Shown piece by piece: positions 25,001 to 36,464 of a stretch of 64,000 nt of DNA; position 1 is the first letter of the stretch, and each line of letters starts with the position of its first letter. Origin of the DNA: Chrysaora quinquecirrha. Lineage: Eukaryota > Cnidaria > Scyphozoa > Semaeostomeae > Pelagiidae. The stretch spans positions 1-64,000 of the forward strand of contig JACTAT010000203.1 of assembly GCA_014526335.1 (NCBI GenBank), read 5' to 3'. A program made the position numbers and the translations under genes. Under the pieces are notes generated by a model. The model made no database searches. It worked only from the letters and a program-made list of their open reading frames with translations, and was not told where the DNA came from.

Positions 25001-28000
25001 TAAGAAACTAAGATTTTTTAACTATATCCAAAGTTTCTTAATTTTTGGATAATTTTGGTACTGAAGTTACTTAGCAGTTTCTTAGAGATCAAAGTCTTTT
25101 AATGCCAAAACAGGTAATTGACACTTACATTAGACAAATAGAAGAAGCAATACAATTCACGTTTACATTCACGTTCACGTTCACGTTTTCGTAAAAATAG
25201 ACACATAACGTGTATTAAAAGTTCGCTTCTCGATGCTTTATTTCTAATTCTAAAGACTGATGAAGCCTGCGAATCGTTTTCGGTCGAGTACTAAGTTTCT
25301 TAGTTCAATATTGACCTCTGAACTAAGTTTCTTATAAACGAGTTTCTTATAAACAAAGAGTGTATCGACACATTTTCAGCAGGCGTTTCGATGTATGAAT
25401 GTGATCTTTATCAGTTAATGTTTTAAGTGATATAGAATTGTTAAGGGACTTGTACCATGATCAATGGTAGTATATGTATATTCATTTATTCGAGAGATTC
25501 AAAAATATAGATTCATAATTGAACGTTTCGATCTTATGATCTTCTTCAGCAAACTGTTTAGATAATTTATATAGATAAAGTAAGGTAGCATTATGTCATA
25601 GTCTCATTTATTCGTTTAGGTGAATAAACTAAAAGACGTTTTAAGTAGTGCAAAAGACGCAATTGAAGAACGCATCAAAGAAGAGCAGAAACGAGTAAGC
25701 ATTCAATATAATTTAACCTAGCACTAAAGGCCTGGCTAAACTAGGAGACATGTCGCGCACGATGTTGTGGCCCGGACATGTCCCCTCGATGTCTCCCAGT
25801 TTAGCCATCTCGGAAACATTGTATTTCGAGAAAGAATTTGTAGCGAGAGTCACGCAAATGTTTCTGAGAGACAACAATAACATTTCTTGTCTCCGCGACA
25901 TGCAAATGACTCGGGGGACATGTTGCTCGCTTGTCACTCCCATGTTTAGCCACCCCGGGAGACACGCCGAATACAGTGTCGACATGTCTCCTAGTTTAGC
26001 CATAGCTTGAAAACAACAGAAACGTTTCTTGCTTATGCTGAAATGTTGTTCGCTTGTCACTGGCATGTTTAGCCACCCTGGGTGACACGCCAAATAAAAT
26101 GTCTCACGGGGCATAAATCCTAGTTTATCCACAGCTTAAAGGCCTGGCTAAACTAGGAGACATGTCACGTGCGACATTGATGCCCCTCGGTGTCTCTCAG
26201 TTTAGCCACCTCGGAAACTTTATAGCGCCCAACAAAATTTGTAGCAAGAGACACGCGAATGTTTCTTGAAGACATCAGAAACATTGCTTGCCTATGCTGA
26301 AATGTTGTTCGCTTGTCAGTCGCAGGTTTAGGAACCCTAGGCCACGCCGAATACAATTTCACTCGGGACATGTTTCCTAGTTTAGCCACAAAACGAAAAT
26401 GTCAACGCAAAACCGGTCTTTTGGTATGAGCACATTCCAAACCGCTAAATAACACACTAGCCTCGTTACGTCAGGTTTAGAACCAATCTATATTATTTCA
26501 GAAGACTATAGATGAACTGAATCACGCTAGTGAACATAAACTAAACATAACAATGATTGTAACAAAGTATTATACAACAACGTAGCCATATTGTTCTACT
26601 CTGTTGCCCTGAGTCCACTGACTGACTGTGACTCCTTAGATGTACATGTATTAATAAAAATCATTACTTTGTAAAGATCGAATCATTATACAATTTTCGC
26701 TGCAACTTTTGGCACACTCATGGGACTGTATTTGAAATCAATGAATTTGTCAACGAATCAACAAATTCACGATATGGTCTCCAAACCAAAATGAAGTCTA
26801 TTGCATGATAATATCTTATCATAATTTTGCCTGATGCTCTTTTATGTGTCTATGTTATACGTGTGACGTTGAATATTCCTTTTATTGCAGTTGAGACAAT
26901 TCCAGAGGCTATCAAAAGCAAAATCAGAAATTATGTCTGAAGAGGAGAAGAAAAAGCGGAAGAAATCTGTGAAAAAGGTCAGCAAAGCAAAATCTACAGT
27001 TTAACGTAAATGGCCATTAAGTGCCCTGGGCGCTTGTTTGATTTTTAAGCCGTTATGGTGAGTGCATATTCAAACTGGGCGCATATTCAAGTCGTGGGCG
27101 CTTATTAAAGATTTTGACAACATCTGTCCTTTGACATTTGCTTTCTTCACAAAGAAGCTATTGGAAAAAGATAGGGTGGAGTTGGTCTTGGTTTGGTTGT
27201 TTGAAAACGTTTCACTGCTGTTGCTGTTGATTAAGTTATATTGTTTTATTGCTTTAATATGCTCAACAAAACATTACTCTCATTTTGACATCAAAATTGT
27301 AATTGACACTTTTGTACGGCTTCCCTTATGTAGGTGAAATGTAACCAAGTAACAGCTGTTTTTCTCAGTACAGTAATAGCTACCTTGTCCGAATAAACAC
27401 CGAGTTTGATCCACTTGAGCAAACCTGGGCATTAATTAAATACCTTTGGTTCAAGGACGGACACCTTATTGGATATTGTATGCACGGTATAGAGTATGAT
27501 GGCAGTATATTGAAAATTTTGCAGTATTTCTTGGTCTAGAACTGAAAGTTGGCGGGAAATGGCTTGGTGATGTCTTAGTTGCAAGTTTCATCAAACACGT
27601 GTTGCCAGGCTTGTGTAAACAATACATGCTGTATTTTTTCTGGTGCAACCATCATTTCGACTGATTTCAACCTTGATGCAACATCATGCAACTATTTGTA
27701 TTTCCTCCAATTTTTGTCCTGAACAGTGCTACGTTGGACATGCCGCAAATATTGCATTCAAATTTTGCGTCTTTTTGCTAAGGCTCAGTATGCAAAACTT
27801 CCTTGAGGAGAGGTGGTGCAACAGATTTTTCTTCAAATTCACGAATAATAGAAGAATAAGAGAGAAAGGAATATGCGACTATAAATGTTGAAAATATATC
27901 GGGAAAGATCCGGTTTGTTGAACGCGGAGAGGATTCCCTGTTCTCGTCATATCTGTCATCTTCCAGAAAAATGCTATGCCGACCCAAACTTCTAGCAATC

Positions 28001-30102
28001 GGTATATTGCGTACTTACTTGATAACTTAGAATATTGAATGTCATGTACTATAATTCTCTCTCTCAGGCATGCTCATTTTTCATTTTCACATTTGCACAG
28101 TCAACTATTTCTCGAATCTCATACATTTTTTGCTTCTTAGAAACAGCTTTCGGTGGACGCAGCAGAAAAACCAGCAGCTTCCAAAGTGTCAGGTATATCA
28201 TCAAATTTACGTTACCCTCCTCGTTCTAGTGAGTGAATATATGATTGTTTATGAATTCATATGTTGGATAAGGGGGTACTCTAGTTGGAATTTTTTTGCT
28301 ATTTCAGTTATGTATATGTTTTTCATTTCATTTCAATATATTTCAAGCAACTTGAACAATTATATTATACAATTTTAAGTCCAAATACAATACTTGATAT
28401 AAAGAGAAAAACACTTGAAGTTTAAGTAATTATCAGAGTAATTATCGAAATTTAGCGTCGATACATAGTTGCTTGGGACACTCGAAAAGAACCCTAAATA
28501 GCTTTTAGTGCCCTGGCTTAAACAAACAATGCCTTCCCCGACCAAATAAAAAGTTGAATTTGCTGTTAGTGTTATTTCTTGACACCGTCAAGGTTTTCAT
28601 TTGAGTAAAGGGTCCATAAGTGCTTCACTTGAAAAACAGAATTCTGACTATTACCAATAAACTTTAACCCCATATATGATTGATAATTGTCAGTCAGCCA
28701 GACTTCTTCTGTTTGCAATGTTTTAAGCCTTGATCAGTTTGATTTGGATAGCATACAACGATTTGGCTGTAGAGACAACGTTTCCTTCAATGGATAAGAC
28801 TACCTTCGATTATTTACGACAACAAGAGCAAGAACAAGAACATGTATATAACACATGTTGCAAAGATTGAGAGTGGTATACAACAATCGATAGGATTCAA
28901 ACCTTCACTGCATGAGCAGAGAGCCAACGATGTTTCCACTGAGCTATAGAGCTCAATGAAATCGCCGAGTAACTCTCTGAGTCATACAGCCCATGGCTCT
29001 CCTCCCGTTTGACTTTTGTGTTTCGGCTATGTTGAGCCTTCTTCAGCACCATACATTATTGTTTATATTAGTCATGAATGGTGAACACTAGGATAGATTT
29101 TTCCACAAATAGCATACCACAACAGATGGGATTCGAACCTGGATTGCATGATCAGATAGCCAACGACGTTTCCACTGAGCTATAGAGCTCAATGAAATCG
29201 CCGAGTAACTCTCTGGGTCATACAGCCCAAGGCTCTCCTCCCGTTTGACTTTTGTGTTTCGGCTATGTTGAGCCTTTTTCATCAACATACATAATTGTTT
29301 ATACTAGTCACGAATGGCGAACATTGTAGGATAGATTTTCCACAAGTGATGGCATACCACAATAGATTGGATTTGAACCTGGACTGTGTGACCAGAGGGC
29401 CAACGACGTTTCAACAGAGCTATAGAGTTCAATGGAATCGCCGAGTGACTCTCTAAGTTATACAGTCTTAGGCTCTTCTCCCGTTTAACTTTTACATTTC
29501 GGCTATGTGGAGCCTTTTTCATCAACATACATAATTGTTTATACTAGTCACGAATGGCGGACATTGTAGGATAGACTTTCCACAAGTGGCATACCACAAT
29601 AGATGGGATTCGAACCTGAACTGCATTAAAATTAAATTTTTATTGACAATAAAGATCCGGTACATAAGCATCTTCATTCTGAGGCCATATTAAACAGTTT
29701 TGCTTGCGTCATCCAAAAATGCTTTTGAACTTTTTCACAAACATTTGTCAGCGAATTATGTCTGTCGAGCAGTGGTTTGGTGCATGACCAAAAGTTCAAA
29801 CACTGCTAGACGAGAACATATTTCAAATTTTGACAAGCAATCTTTAATTAAGGCCTTAGATCTTGTTCTTTTTTATTACAGCTGTTTCAAATTCTACGAC
29901 AACTGTACCAGCCGCACCTCCACCTCCGAAATCGCCACCTTGCCCTCCACCTGCTCCTCCTGCTGTACAGCCGGCTGCAGAACAACGTCCAGCTCCTCCG
30001 TCAGGCAAAGGTCGAGGAGCCCTGCTTAGTTCAATTTCTGGATTTAGCAAAGGAAATCTTAAAAAGGCAGAAACGAACGATCGCAGTGCACCAAAATTGT
30101 AA
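10048..30102 (+). CDS. PXK: PXK: PX domain, pseudokinase and WH2 protein
   Basis: Nineteen exons: 10048-10140, 10453-10503, 11679-11726, 11839-11928, 12703-12799, 13922-13999, 14792-14868, 16242-16319, 16436-16540, 19630-19731, 20570-20606, 21548-21593, 23210-23327, 24204-24282, 24827-24875, 25620-25694, 26891-26977, 28141-28192, 29882-30102. Order and content match animal PXK. An N-terminal PX domain (RYNDF, LPLPPKK) binds phosphoinositides on endosomes. The kinase-like domain has GHLHAGN in place of the catalytic HRD loop, so it is probably inactive. A charged helix, a proline-rich stretch and a WH2 actin-binding motif (GRGALLSSI) end the protein. PXK acts in endosomal trafficking and modulates Na,K-ATPase. 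The exon for the activation segment is missing between 21593 and 23210; the exons total 3n+2 bases, so a 3n+1 exon is required. Expected length is about 550 residues. A four-codon upstream ORF (10021-10035) precedes the start. Confidence 0.93.
13443..13847. mobile_element. Inverted-repeat element, family A copy 2
   Basis: Starts ACACGCTTATTTTATAAAG and ends TTATAACAAAAAAGCGTGTA, an imperfect inverted pair, with TA at both edges as a likely target duplication. Lies in a PXK intron and has no coding capacity. Confidence 0.7.
14403..14693. mobile_element. Inverted-repeat element, family B copy 1
   Basis: Begins with CTCTTTATATGAAACTAAG and ends AAAAAAGAGTGTA. Better copies occur at 24987-25364 and 59708-60088, where the ends read ACACTCTTTTTTATAAGAAA and its complement. 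MITE-like, inside a PXK intron. Confidence 0.65.
16600..19612 (+). repeat. 3-kb satellite array in a PXK intron
   Basis: About 48 head-to-tail units with a basic period near 62 bp, built on GTGCTTATCCACCAC, TACGCAAAAATACCACCAC and CAAGCATAATAACCCACC. Variants alternate in higher-order blocks; the last three blocks repeat at about 208 bp around 'TACAACCCCATCTAGCATAG'. All units share one orientation. The array stops only about 20 bp before the acceptor of the exon at 19630. The same unit makes up the foldback element at 30877-31693. Confidence 0.92.
21012..21476. mobile_element. Inverted-repeat element, family D copy 1
   Basis: Bounded by CGAAACGATCAAACATT and its approximate complement ending in TGATCGTTTGGCCAGGG. 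The inside is full of 'AAACATTTTTG' and 'GTTTGGCCAC' variants. The long + open frame here (20744-21352) is a by-product of the repeat. Further copies lie near 54155-54730 and 58655-58770. Confidence 0.6.
21665..21965. repeat. Simple repeats (ATTG, ATTC, ATC)
   Basis: Successive runs of TTGATTGA, ATTCATTC and CATCATCAC type in the PXK intron where the missing activation-segment exon should lie. Such tracts often cause assembly errors. Confidence 0.9.
21975..22350. repeat. Dispersed repeat, also at 27790-28020
   Basis: Shares 'GAGGAGAGG..GTGCA', 'GAGAAAGAGAGAAC', 'GCGGATAGGATTCCC' and 'TCCAGAAATATGC' segments in the same order with 27790-28020. The minus-strand open frame of 128 codons over this copy is interrupted in the other copy, so I treat it as a repeat, not a gene. 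Confidence 0.6.
23480..23760 (-). mobile_element. tRNA-derived SINE-like repeat
   Basis: Shares 'GCTAGGATCTCAGTAGTAG' and 'ATCGAGACCTCGACCCT' with 61945-62125. Read on the minus strand it carries a B-box-like GGTTCGAGCCC and an A-box-like segment upstream. A second, partial unit follows at about 23665. Confidence 0.5.
24987..25364. mobile_element. Inverted-repeat element, family B copy 2
   Basis: Starts TGCACTCTTTTTTATAAGAA and ends CTTATAAACAAAGAGTGTA. Non-coding, in a PXK intron. Confidence 0.7.
25729..26134. mobile_element. TTAA-associated element, family C copy 1
   Basis: Starts GGCCTGGCTAAACTAGGAGA and ends with its approximate complement CCTAGTTTATCCACAG, followed by CTTAAA. The termini and the adjacent TTAA resemble piggyBac-type non-autonomous elements. 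An internal near-terminal sequence (about 25985-26010) suggests a nested or composite copy. Confidence 0.6.
26141..26390. mobile_element. TTAA-associated element, family C copy 2
   Basis: Immediately follows copy 1 across a CTTAAA junction with the same terminal GGCCTGGCTAAACTAGGAGA and ends CCTAGTTTAGCCACA. Two copies in tandem sharing one TTAA. Confidence 0.65.
27790..28020. repeat. Dispersed repeat, second copy of 21975-22350
   Basis: Shorter version of the repeat at 21975-22350 in the same orientation; lacks the middle portion. Confidence 0.55.
28850..29628 (-). mobile_element. Tandem array of tRNA-derived SINE
   Basis: Four units of about 238 bp. On the minus strand each contains an A-box-like TATAGCTCAGTGG and a B-box GGTTCGAATCC about 50 bp later, as in a tRNA gene, followed by a shared body. 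B-boxes lie near 28892, 29129, 29369 and 29608. The acceptor stem does not fold into a real tRNA, so these are SINEs. The array is in the last PXK intron; a single copy lies at 36465-36625. Confidence 0.7.
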
Positions 30103-30876
30103 TGACGATCTGCTATATAATGGTTGGTATTGGCTTATGCAGTCGATTTATAGAGCTAAAAATTGCTGAACTTTTATCTTAAGTTTGATAAGCCCTTCTC
30201 CAATAGCCCCCAATGCCTTTTAAGTCTTCCCTGTGAAGCCCTATAAGTTAAAGTACGCTACTCGGGGCTAGATGGGTTTCAGATGTTTCAAGGTTGTTGC
30301 GTTGTAACTGGGGATTTGATATCGTTGACCAAAAAATTATGTAAAGAACGTTTTTATTTCTCAATTTCTACTCCAGCATATTTTTATTTCCAGGCAATGC
30401 TTTCAATGATTGGCACCATCTGGCACTCTCCTTCGTGTGGAATGATGCATCGCAAAGTCAGGACAAAAATATGCAGTAAGGCTTATACATATTATTACAC
30501 AATGAATGTTTTTAATAATTCTAGTCTTAGATTTTTTCTAGCAAATTGATATGTTACTTGTTGAATTGATTACTCTTGGTGAAAGAGAGCGGCATATTTC
30601 TACTGTAATTGCTTTGATCATGCTCAAGTCGTACAGAGTTTTCCCGGTTAATATAACTAAATTCAAAGTTTTGAATTGAAAAAGATGCTGGTGTTGTTAA
30701 TAGGTAGACTCATTACGTCAGATGCTGTGGACGTTGTTGTTTTCTGAAATCTCTATGTGTGGAGTTTGCTTAGTGTGCTCTGTAGAAGTTACAAATCAAA
30801 AGGGAGCGTATACTAGAGACTCCTGTATTGAGTCTAGTTAATGTACATCTCGAAACTACGGTGTGGTTTATACACG
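30103..30876. other. PXK 3' flank
   Basis: Sequence after the PXK stop. No further coding segment and no convincing canonical poly(A) signal close to the stop are visible. Confidence 0.5.
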
Positions 30877-31693
30877 CTAGCGAATCTATAATCACTAATG
30901 TGGTGGATAATCACTACTGTGGTGGTACTTTCTGCGTACTGTGGTGGTAGTTTCTGCGTACTGTGGTGGATAATAACTACTGTGGTGGGTTATTATGCTT
31001 GATGTGGTGGTAGTTTCTGCTTACTGTGGTGGATAATCACTACTTGTGGTGGGTTATAATGCTTTATTTGGTGAATACGAAATCATAGCAAAACTTTATA
31101 GATCAAGCAAGAAAAAACCGCAAATTCCACCACACTGCCATAAATACCACCACATTAAGCATAATAACCCAACCCAGTAGTGATTATCCACCACAGTACG
31201 CCACAGCTACCACCACATCAAGCATAATAACCCACCACAAGTAGTGATTATTCACCACAGCACGCAGAAACTACCACCACAGTACGCAGAAAGTACCACC
31301 ACAGTAGTGATTATCCACCACTACTTGTGGTGGGTTATAATGCTTTATTTGGTGAATACGAAATCATAGCAAAACTTTATAGATCCACTACTTGTGGTGG
31401 GTTATAATGCTTTATGTGGTGAATACAAAATCATAGCAAAACTCTATAGATCAAGCAAGAAAAAACCACAAAATCCACCACAGTGCCATAAATACCACCA
31501 CATCAAGCATAATAACCCACCACAGTAGTGATTATCCACCACAGTACGCAAAAATTACCACCACAACAAGCATAATAACCCACCACATCAAGCATAATAA
31601 CCCACCACAGTAAAGACTTTCCATCACAGTACGCAGAAACTACCACCACAGTAGTGATTATCCACCACAGTAATGATTATAGATTCGCTACGA
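30877..31693. mobile_element. Foldback element made of satellite units
   Basis: The left end GCTAGCGAATCTATAATCA and the right end TGATTATAGATTCGCTACG are inverted repeats. Inside, the left arm reads GTGGTGGATAATCACTAC and GTGGTGGGTTATTATGC, and the right arm is the complementary CCACCACAGTAGTGATTATC and GCATAATAACCCACCAC. The centre is a unique spacer (TGCTTTATTTGGTGAATACG) that is itself duplicated near 31060, 31340 and 31400. It encodes nothing. Its arm unit is the unit of the PXK intron array. Confidence 0.85.
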
Positions 31694-33613
31694 ATAAGAA
31701 TGTAATTTAGAATATAGAATATAAAATTATATTATATATATAAAGTTGATTATTTCAATTGTTTCACTTTTAGTTTAAAATCAAGAACATTTGCACTATA
31801 TTTATCCTTTCAGAATCATATTTTGTTATACCAGCATATACATTGTTTAATTCTTTAGCATTCTGCATCGTTGTTTATTGGAAAATAAGCAAACATCTTG
31901 GAACCTCTTTGATTCTTTTTTTACCTATAGCAGCTCAACAGAATGTCCTTTGCCAGTCCGCTTAAATCCACGATTCCTTTATCACCTTTACCTTTCGACG
32001 TTGTTTCTGATTATTGTCTTTGCTCTCCCTCTTCCGCGTTTTTCAGACAATACACCCCGACCATACCCAGTACGAGGTCTCTATTCTTACCATCAGATAT
32101 TGCCAAAAAGTTAAGCTTTTAGCTATCCAAAACTGTCAGCAGTTTGGTTTTGAAATCGAGGACGTTCTTTTGATACAAGAAAGTGGTTTATAAGATAGCT
32201 CCTCAAGAAGTTAAGAAAGTTCAGTGCTGAATTGTTCAACCTAAAGAAAGCATTTAATTATGGATTCTTCTTGAGTGCCTTGAATTTCTCTGTGCCTTGA
32301 TTGAGACTCAGATCTATGACCTGCAACTATGCGGATGCATTAACAAGTCCATTCAAGGACTCATGTTCTGTGAAAATTTCGTTTCCTTGAAAATTGGTGT
32401 AGCTTTTTAAGGTGCCAAGGGTACTTTACTACTTGAGACAACAATGAAGTACATTTTTGAAAGCGAGTTGGCGTTTTAATACTGAAATTCTGGGATCGCT
32501 GAGAAAGTTTGAGTACTTGGGCCATTCCGAACTTTCTTATAAAATAAGAAACCTGTATCTTCAGTACTAGTTCGTTTGCTTTCCTTTGTGTCCAACTTCT
32601 ACCTAACCCATCATAACAAAGACCGAAAGCTCCGATTTTTTGTTGTTAGTTTTTCTTCAAGTTCATTGCCGTACTCCAAATGATACGATGCCATCAGAAG
32701 TGTTTGAGTTTGTTCTTTATGCAGGCATGAAATTAACGATGTGCGATGATCATTTGCAACTCGACTGTATACACTGTAAAACAAGATGTACTAATCTTCC
32801 TTACTCCTTTATTTTCGCGCCCCGTTTATAATGCGTCTCTAATTTTCGCACTTGTTATTTTCGCGCACTTGGACGCATGACGTGTTTTTAGAATTTTCAC
32901 AAGAACATTTTGATACTGAAACTTTCTTATAAAATAATAAACGTGTATTATCCTCCCATACTTCATAACCCGACGTCAGGAAAATTCTTTGAAAGTCACA
33001 AATCCTAGAAATGGATAAAGATTTAAAACCTGACCACAAAAAGGGAATTAAAGATAGCATAATAGAATAGGAAAATATCAAATTGAAGTAAGAATGTGGG
33101 AACTTCCCTCATTCGTCACAAAAGGGGAAAACCGATGAGTGAACGAAAGGGCGGAGAGTCGAACCACTGTTCTCGTGACAATTGCACTGGTATCCCGTGG
33201 TTGCATATAGACCGTGATTCATGGTCAGTTTACATTTTATTTAAAGAAACTTCTAAAGAACCTGCGTCTTGGACAAACATTTTACATAGATTACATCATG
33301 TCTGGTTGCAACGGTGAACCGCGTGCAGGAGACTTCCCGTTACATGTTTCACGCAGTGACGTAATCGTGGGTTGTATGCGCGTCTCAGGGTTGGGAGTAA
33401 TGAATAATGATGAATAAGCATCCTTTGTGGTCGGACACGTGGACACGTCTTGCTTGGCCTACAAGCTACTACGCACTATGCCTCGTATTAAAACTCTCGC
33501 TACTTTTTTGTTGAATAATGCATTTTATTTTTCATGCTCTTTTCTCGGAATGTTTCATCATTTTTGTTTTCGTTGCATAGTACGGTTGTAATTCAACAAA
33601 AGCGCTTATTACC
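31694..33613. other. No recognisable gene
   Basis: AT-rich DNA with only short open frames. Fragments of family B ends appear near 32530 and 32915 ('CTTTCTTATAAAATAA'). Confidence 0.45.
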
Positions 33614-33620
33614 TATAAAA
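33614..33620 (+). promoter_or_regulatory. Probable TATA box of the secreted-protein gene
   Basis: TATAAAA lies 112 bp upstream of the start codon at 33732, leaving room for a transcription start about 30 bp downstream and a short 5' leader. Confidence 0.45.
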
Positions 33621-33731
33621 ATAGGGACCCCTGACCATGTCATTCGAAAGCTTTTGCTTGGTGTAGAAAGTGGTTATTCTACTCCTATCTGACCTTCTGC
33701 AGTTGGTGTTTCTGAGAAAGTTTCAGCCAAA

Positions 33732-35008
33732 ATGCAGCTCACGTTTACGATTCTGGTGTTTTACGTTTCGCTTGTTACAGTTCTGGATGCCTTTGCTCGG
33801 AGGAAAACAAGTCCAAAAGGTGAGAACATAACATTTTTGTTGTTACGTTTGCTGTTGTACGTGTTGTACGCGGGACGGGAGAAAAGGGGTGGTGAACCCC
33901 AGAGGGGTACTGGCTACATTTTGACAATAGGGTGTGCTTGACATGTTTTGGGTCTGAATGTTTGCTTGAAAGCCATTTTTTTTACGTTCTAGAATTCTTA
34001 ACTAAACTATCCGTATCCTGCATTTTGGTAAAAAGTTTTCAGTTATGTCATTTTTGGGTTCGATTCTTATCATACATCAAGTGTGCGTTCTTTTCAAGCG
34101 AATCAGAGATTTGCTTCGCTACAATGATTCTATGAAAAGGTCTTGGCTAAATTTTGAGTAGTGGTGTGTCGCCGTCAGTATAGTCATAATTGTACTGTTG
34201 GCTAGACTATAAAAACGAGAATCTTTTAGCAAAGTCTTTGCTTGCACCCTTGGCCAGACCAATTCCTACCAAAATGATGCCCTCTGCTAGACTAACACGC
34301 GCGAAATTTTTGCCCTAAGTCGGAAATTTCAAAGATCGATTTGTTTCTTTTACTCGTTTCTTTGCAAAATGGGTAGAATGGAATTTCTACTTGCCAATGC
34401 CAAGACTACTAAAGCTTAAAGCAGGACAATTCCCTAGACCAATATTGCCAAAAATTTGGTACCTTTGGCTAGACCAAAATTGTAGACTATTTGCTTGAGG
34501 GAAAAGTGCTGCCCAGGCACTGCGTATGTTTTAACTAGCCACCTATTCTGAAATAACTACTATGTCTTTTTCAGCAAGCGCAATCAAAGTAGAAGCTGAA
34601 TATAAATGCAAAGGAGATGTTGCATTTCATTTCAAGATAAAAATGGGAAACAATCATGTGGGTTCTAATAAAAACTACAGCCTCAGCATCTGCAAATCCT
34701 CTTGGTATAACAACTGGTGTGGAAAGCCTGAGACCAAGTTTATCAGTACCCCATGTAAAGCAGATAACAGTAACAAAAACGAAAACAACATCACGAGCTG
34801 TATATTTGATAGGCCAGTTATGTGTGATGAACGTTTAACAAATGCAGGCAGTGAATGGTACTATTCGACGTATGTTGTTAGGATTTTGTCATTTTCATCA
34901 GGAAAACTTTCTGTTCTCAAAGAGATTCCCGTATCTCCGTTCCAGTACGAGTTCAAATGTCCGGATTTTTCACTAATGGACTCTACGAGAAATCAACCAT
35001 GTCACTAA
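33732..35008 (+). CDS. Small secreted eight-cysteine protein, unknown function
   Basis: Two exons, 33732-33819 and 34575-35008, joined in phase 1 (GTGAGA donor, TTTTTCAG acceptor), give 173 residues. The first exon encodes a clear signal peptide (LTFTILVFYVSLVTVLDA) followed by a basic FARRK stretch that could be a propeptide cleavage site. The mature part has eight cysteines, at 41, 69, 78, 90, 105, 113, 158 and 172, compatible with four disulphides, and two possible N-glycosylation sites (N63-Y-S, N101-I-T). I recognise no family. A TATA box lies upstream. A related dispersed sequence occurs in its intron (34140-34370) and just downstream (35880-36070). An extracellular role is inferred only from the signal peptide and cysteines. 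Confidence 0.75.
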
Positions 35009-35086
35009 AAAAAACCAACAGACTAACTACTAACTTTATTTCTATTTTCTTTGTATCTATGCAGTATATTTATCATATTTAATTGC

Positions 35087-35632
35087 TACACGCAATTTTT
35101 TTATAAGCAACCGCTTATAAGCAACCAATATGAAGAAGGCCTGAAATTTTAAGCAACGTATAGTACCACAGGAAAAAGCAACATTTTAAATTTTCACTAA
35201 TTTATATCACTACAAGCAATTAAGGATTGAAAAACATAGAAGCTTTCTCCATTCATTTGTCAAAAACTCGCACATCAACAGAGTGTTACTCATTACGTGA
35301 AGCATTTCATTTAGAGGTCTCCGTTTAACTTTCAATAAAAAGTCTTTATATGGTAACAATTACACGGTACCTCTTGACTGGTGCTATTTATAGTATTTCT
35401 TTCTTTGCTGTTTACTAGGTGTGTTCTAGCGTTATGCTGCATAAAAAGCTATAGGATAACGGTAAATTCTGCTGTTTTTCTATCCTCTATAATATTCTTA
35501 GGGCAAAAATGTAGTTAAAATTAAGCAACTACTAAGCAACTTTTACTACTAAAAGGTGGCCATAAGAGGTACAAAAATAAGCAACTTTTTGAACTAGGCC
35601 CGAGCGAAGTAGCTTATAACAAAACTGCCTGT
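35087..35632. mobile_element. Inverted-repeat element, family A copy 3 (diverged)
   Basis: Begins TACACGCAATTTTTTTATAA and ends CTTATAACAAAACTGCCTGTA. Repeated AAGCAAC replaces the AAGGAAC of the other copies, so it is a diverged subfamily. It lies just beyond the secreted-protein gene. Confidence 0.6.
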
Positions 35633-35879
35633 AATTGAGTTTTGATTTCTCTCTTTACCCTCAGATACACACATTTACTTTTCATAAACTAAAAACGTGG
35701 CTCAGCCCAGCCAGGAGCAAATTAAATTCTGAAGTTGATTTAACAAGTTGCTAAGAGATAAATAAGCAGATGATGATGAGCACCCTGTTTAGCAAACATT
35801 TCTCAGTGCTTGAGTTTCTTCTTGCAGAGTGTTTTCATAAAAAGCTTCTCATAGAATGGCAACTATTGGAACCACGGAG

Positions 35880-36070
35880 GGGGGGGGGTGATGTTCTTGG
35901 TTAAATTTTGGGTAAGAGTGTGCCGCCAGCTATACTAATTTTTACGAAAATCTCGTACCCTTGACTAGACAAATTTCTATCAAAATGATACCCTCGATTA
36001 GAATAATACGCGCGAAATTCAAAGTCTGAAATTAGAATGATCGTCTTGTTTCTTTTACTCGTTGTGGCTC
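35880..36070. repeat. Dispersed repeat, also at 34140-34370
   Basis: Shares 'TTGG(T/C)TAAATTTTG', 'CAAAATGATACCCTC', 'ACGCGCGAAATT' and 'TTGTTTCTTTTACTCG' in order with 34140-34370 inside the secreted-protein intron. Confidence 0.6.
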
Positions 36071-36464
36071 CCCTGTTGGAAAATTAATAACCGGGCGGAT
36101 CCAAAACTTTTTTTTATTTTTGCTGAAAAAACACGTGAGTCTGAAAATTCTTGGGACCACGCCTTTATATCGCTAGGAGGCGCCCTTCTTGTGTAAAATT
36201 AATGGGTAACGCCCCTTAAACAGGCTGCATGAACTAATTGACTTCAGGGCAAAACTTATTCATAGCTTCAAAATGAAAACAAGTGAGAGTAGGATTGTAC
36301 TGTAGATAGTTGCTATCAAACCACAGTTTTTACACACATTGATCAGCTGAGGGATTAGTTGAAAGGTTTTTTTCAATCTTCATCTAAAATTAGTTACGTC
36401 AATAGCTTTTAAACATAAAGCTAATTTAAACTATATATATAGTTTTATCTTATATATTTGTCAT

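Noticed and set aside
28850..29628. tRNA genes on the minus strand
   Set aside because: A- and B-boxes are present but no acceptor stem or complete cloverleaf; tandem SINE units explain them.
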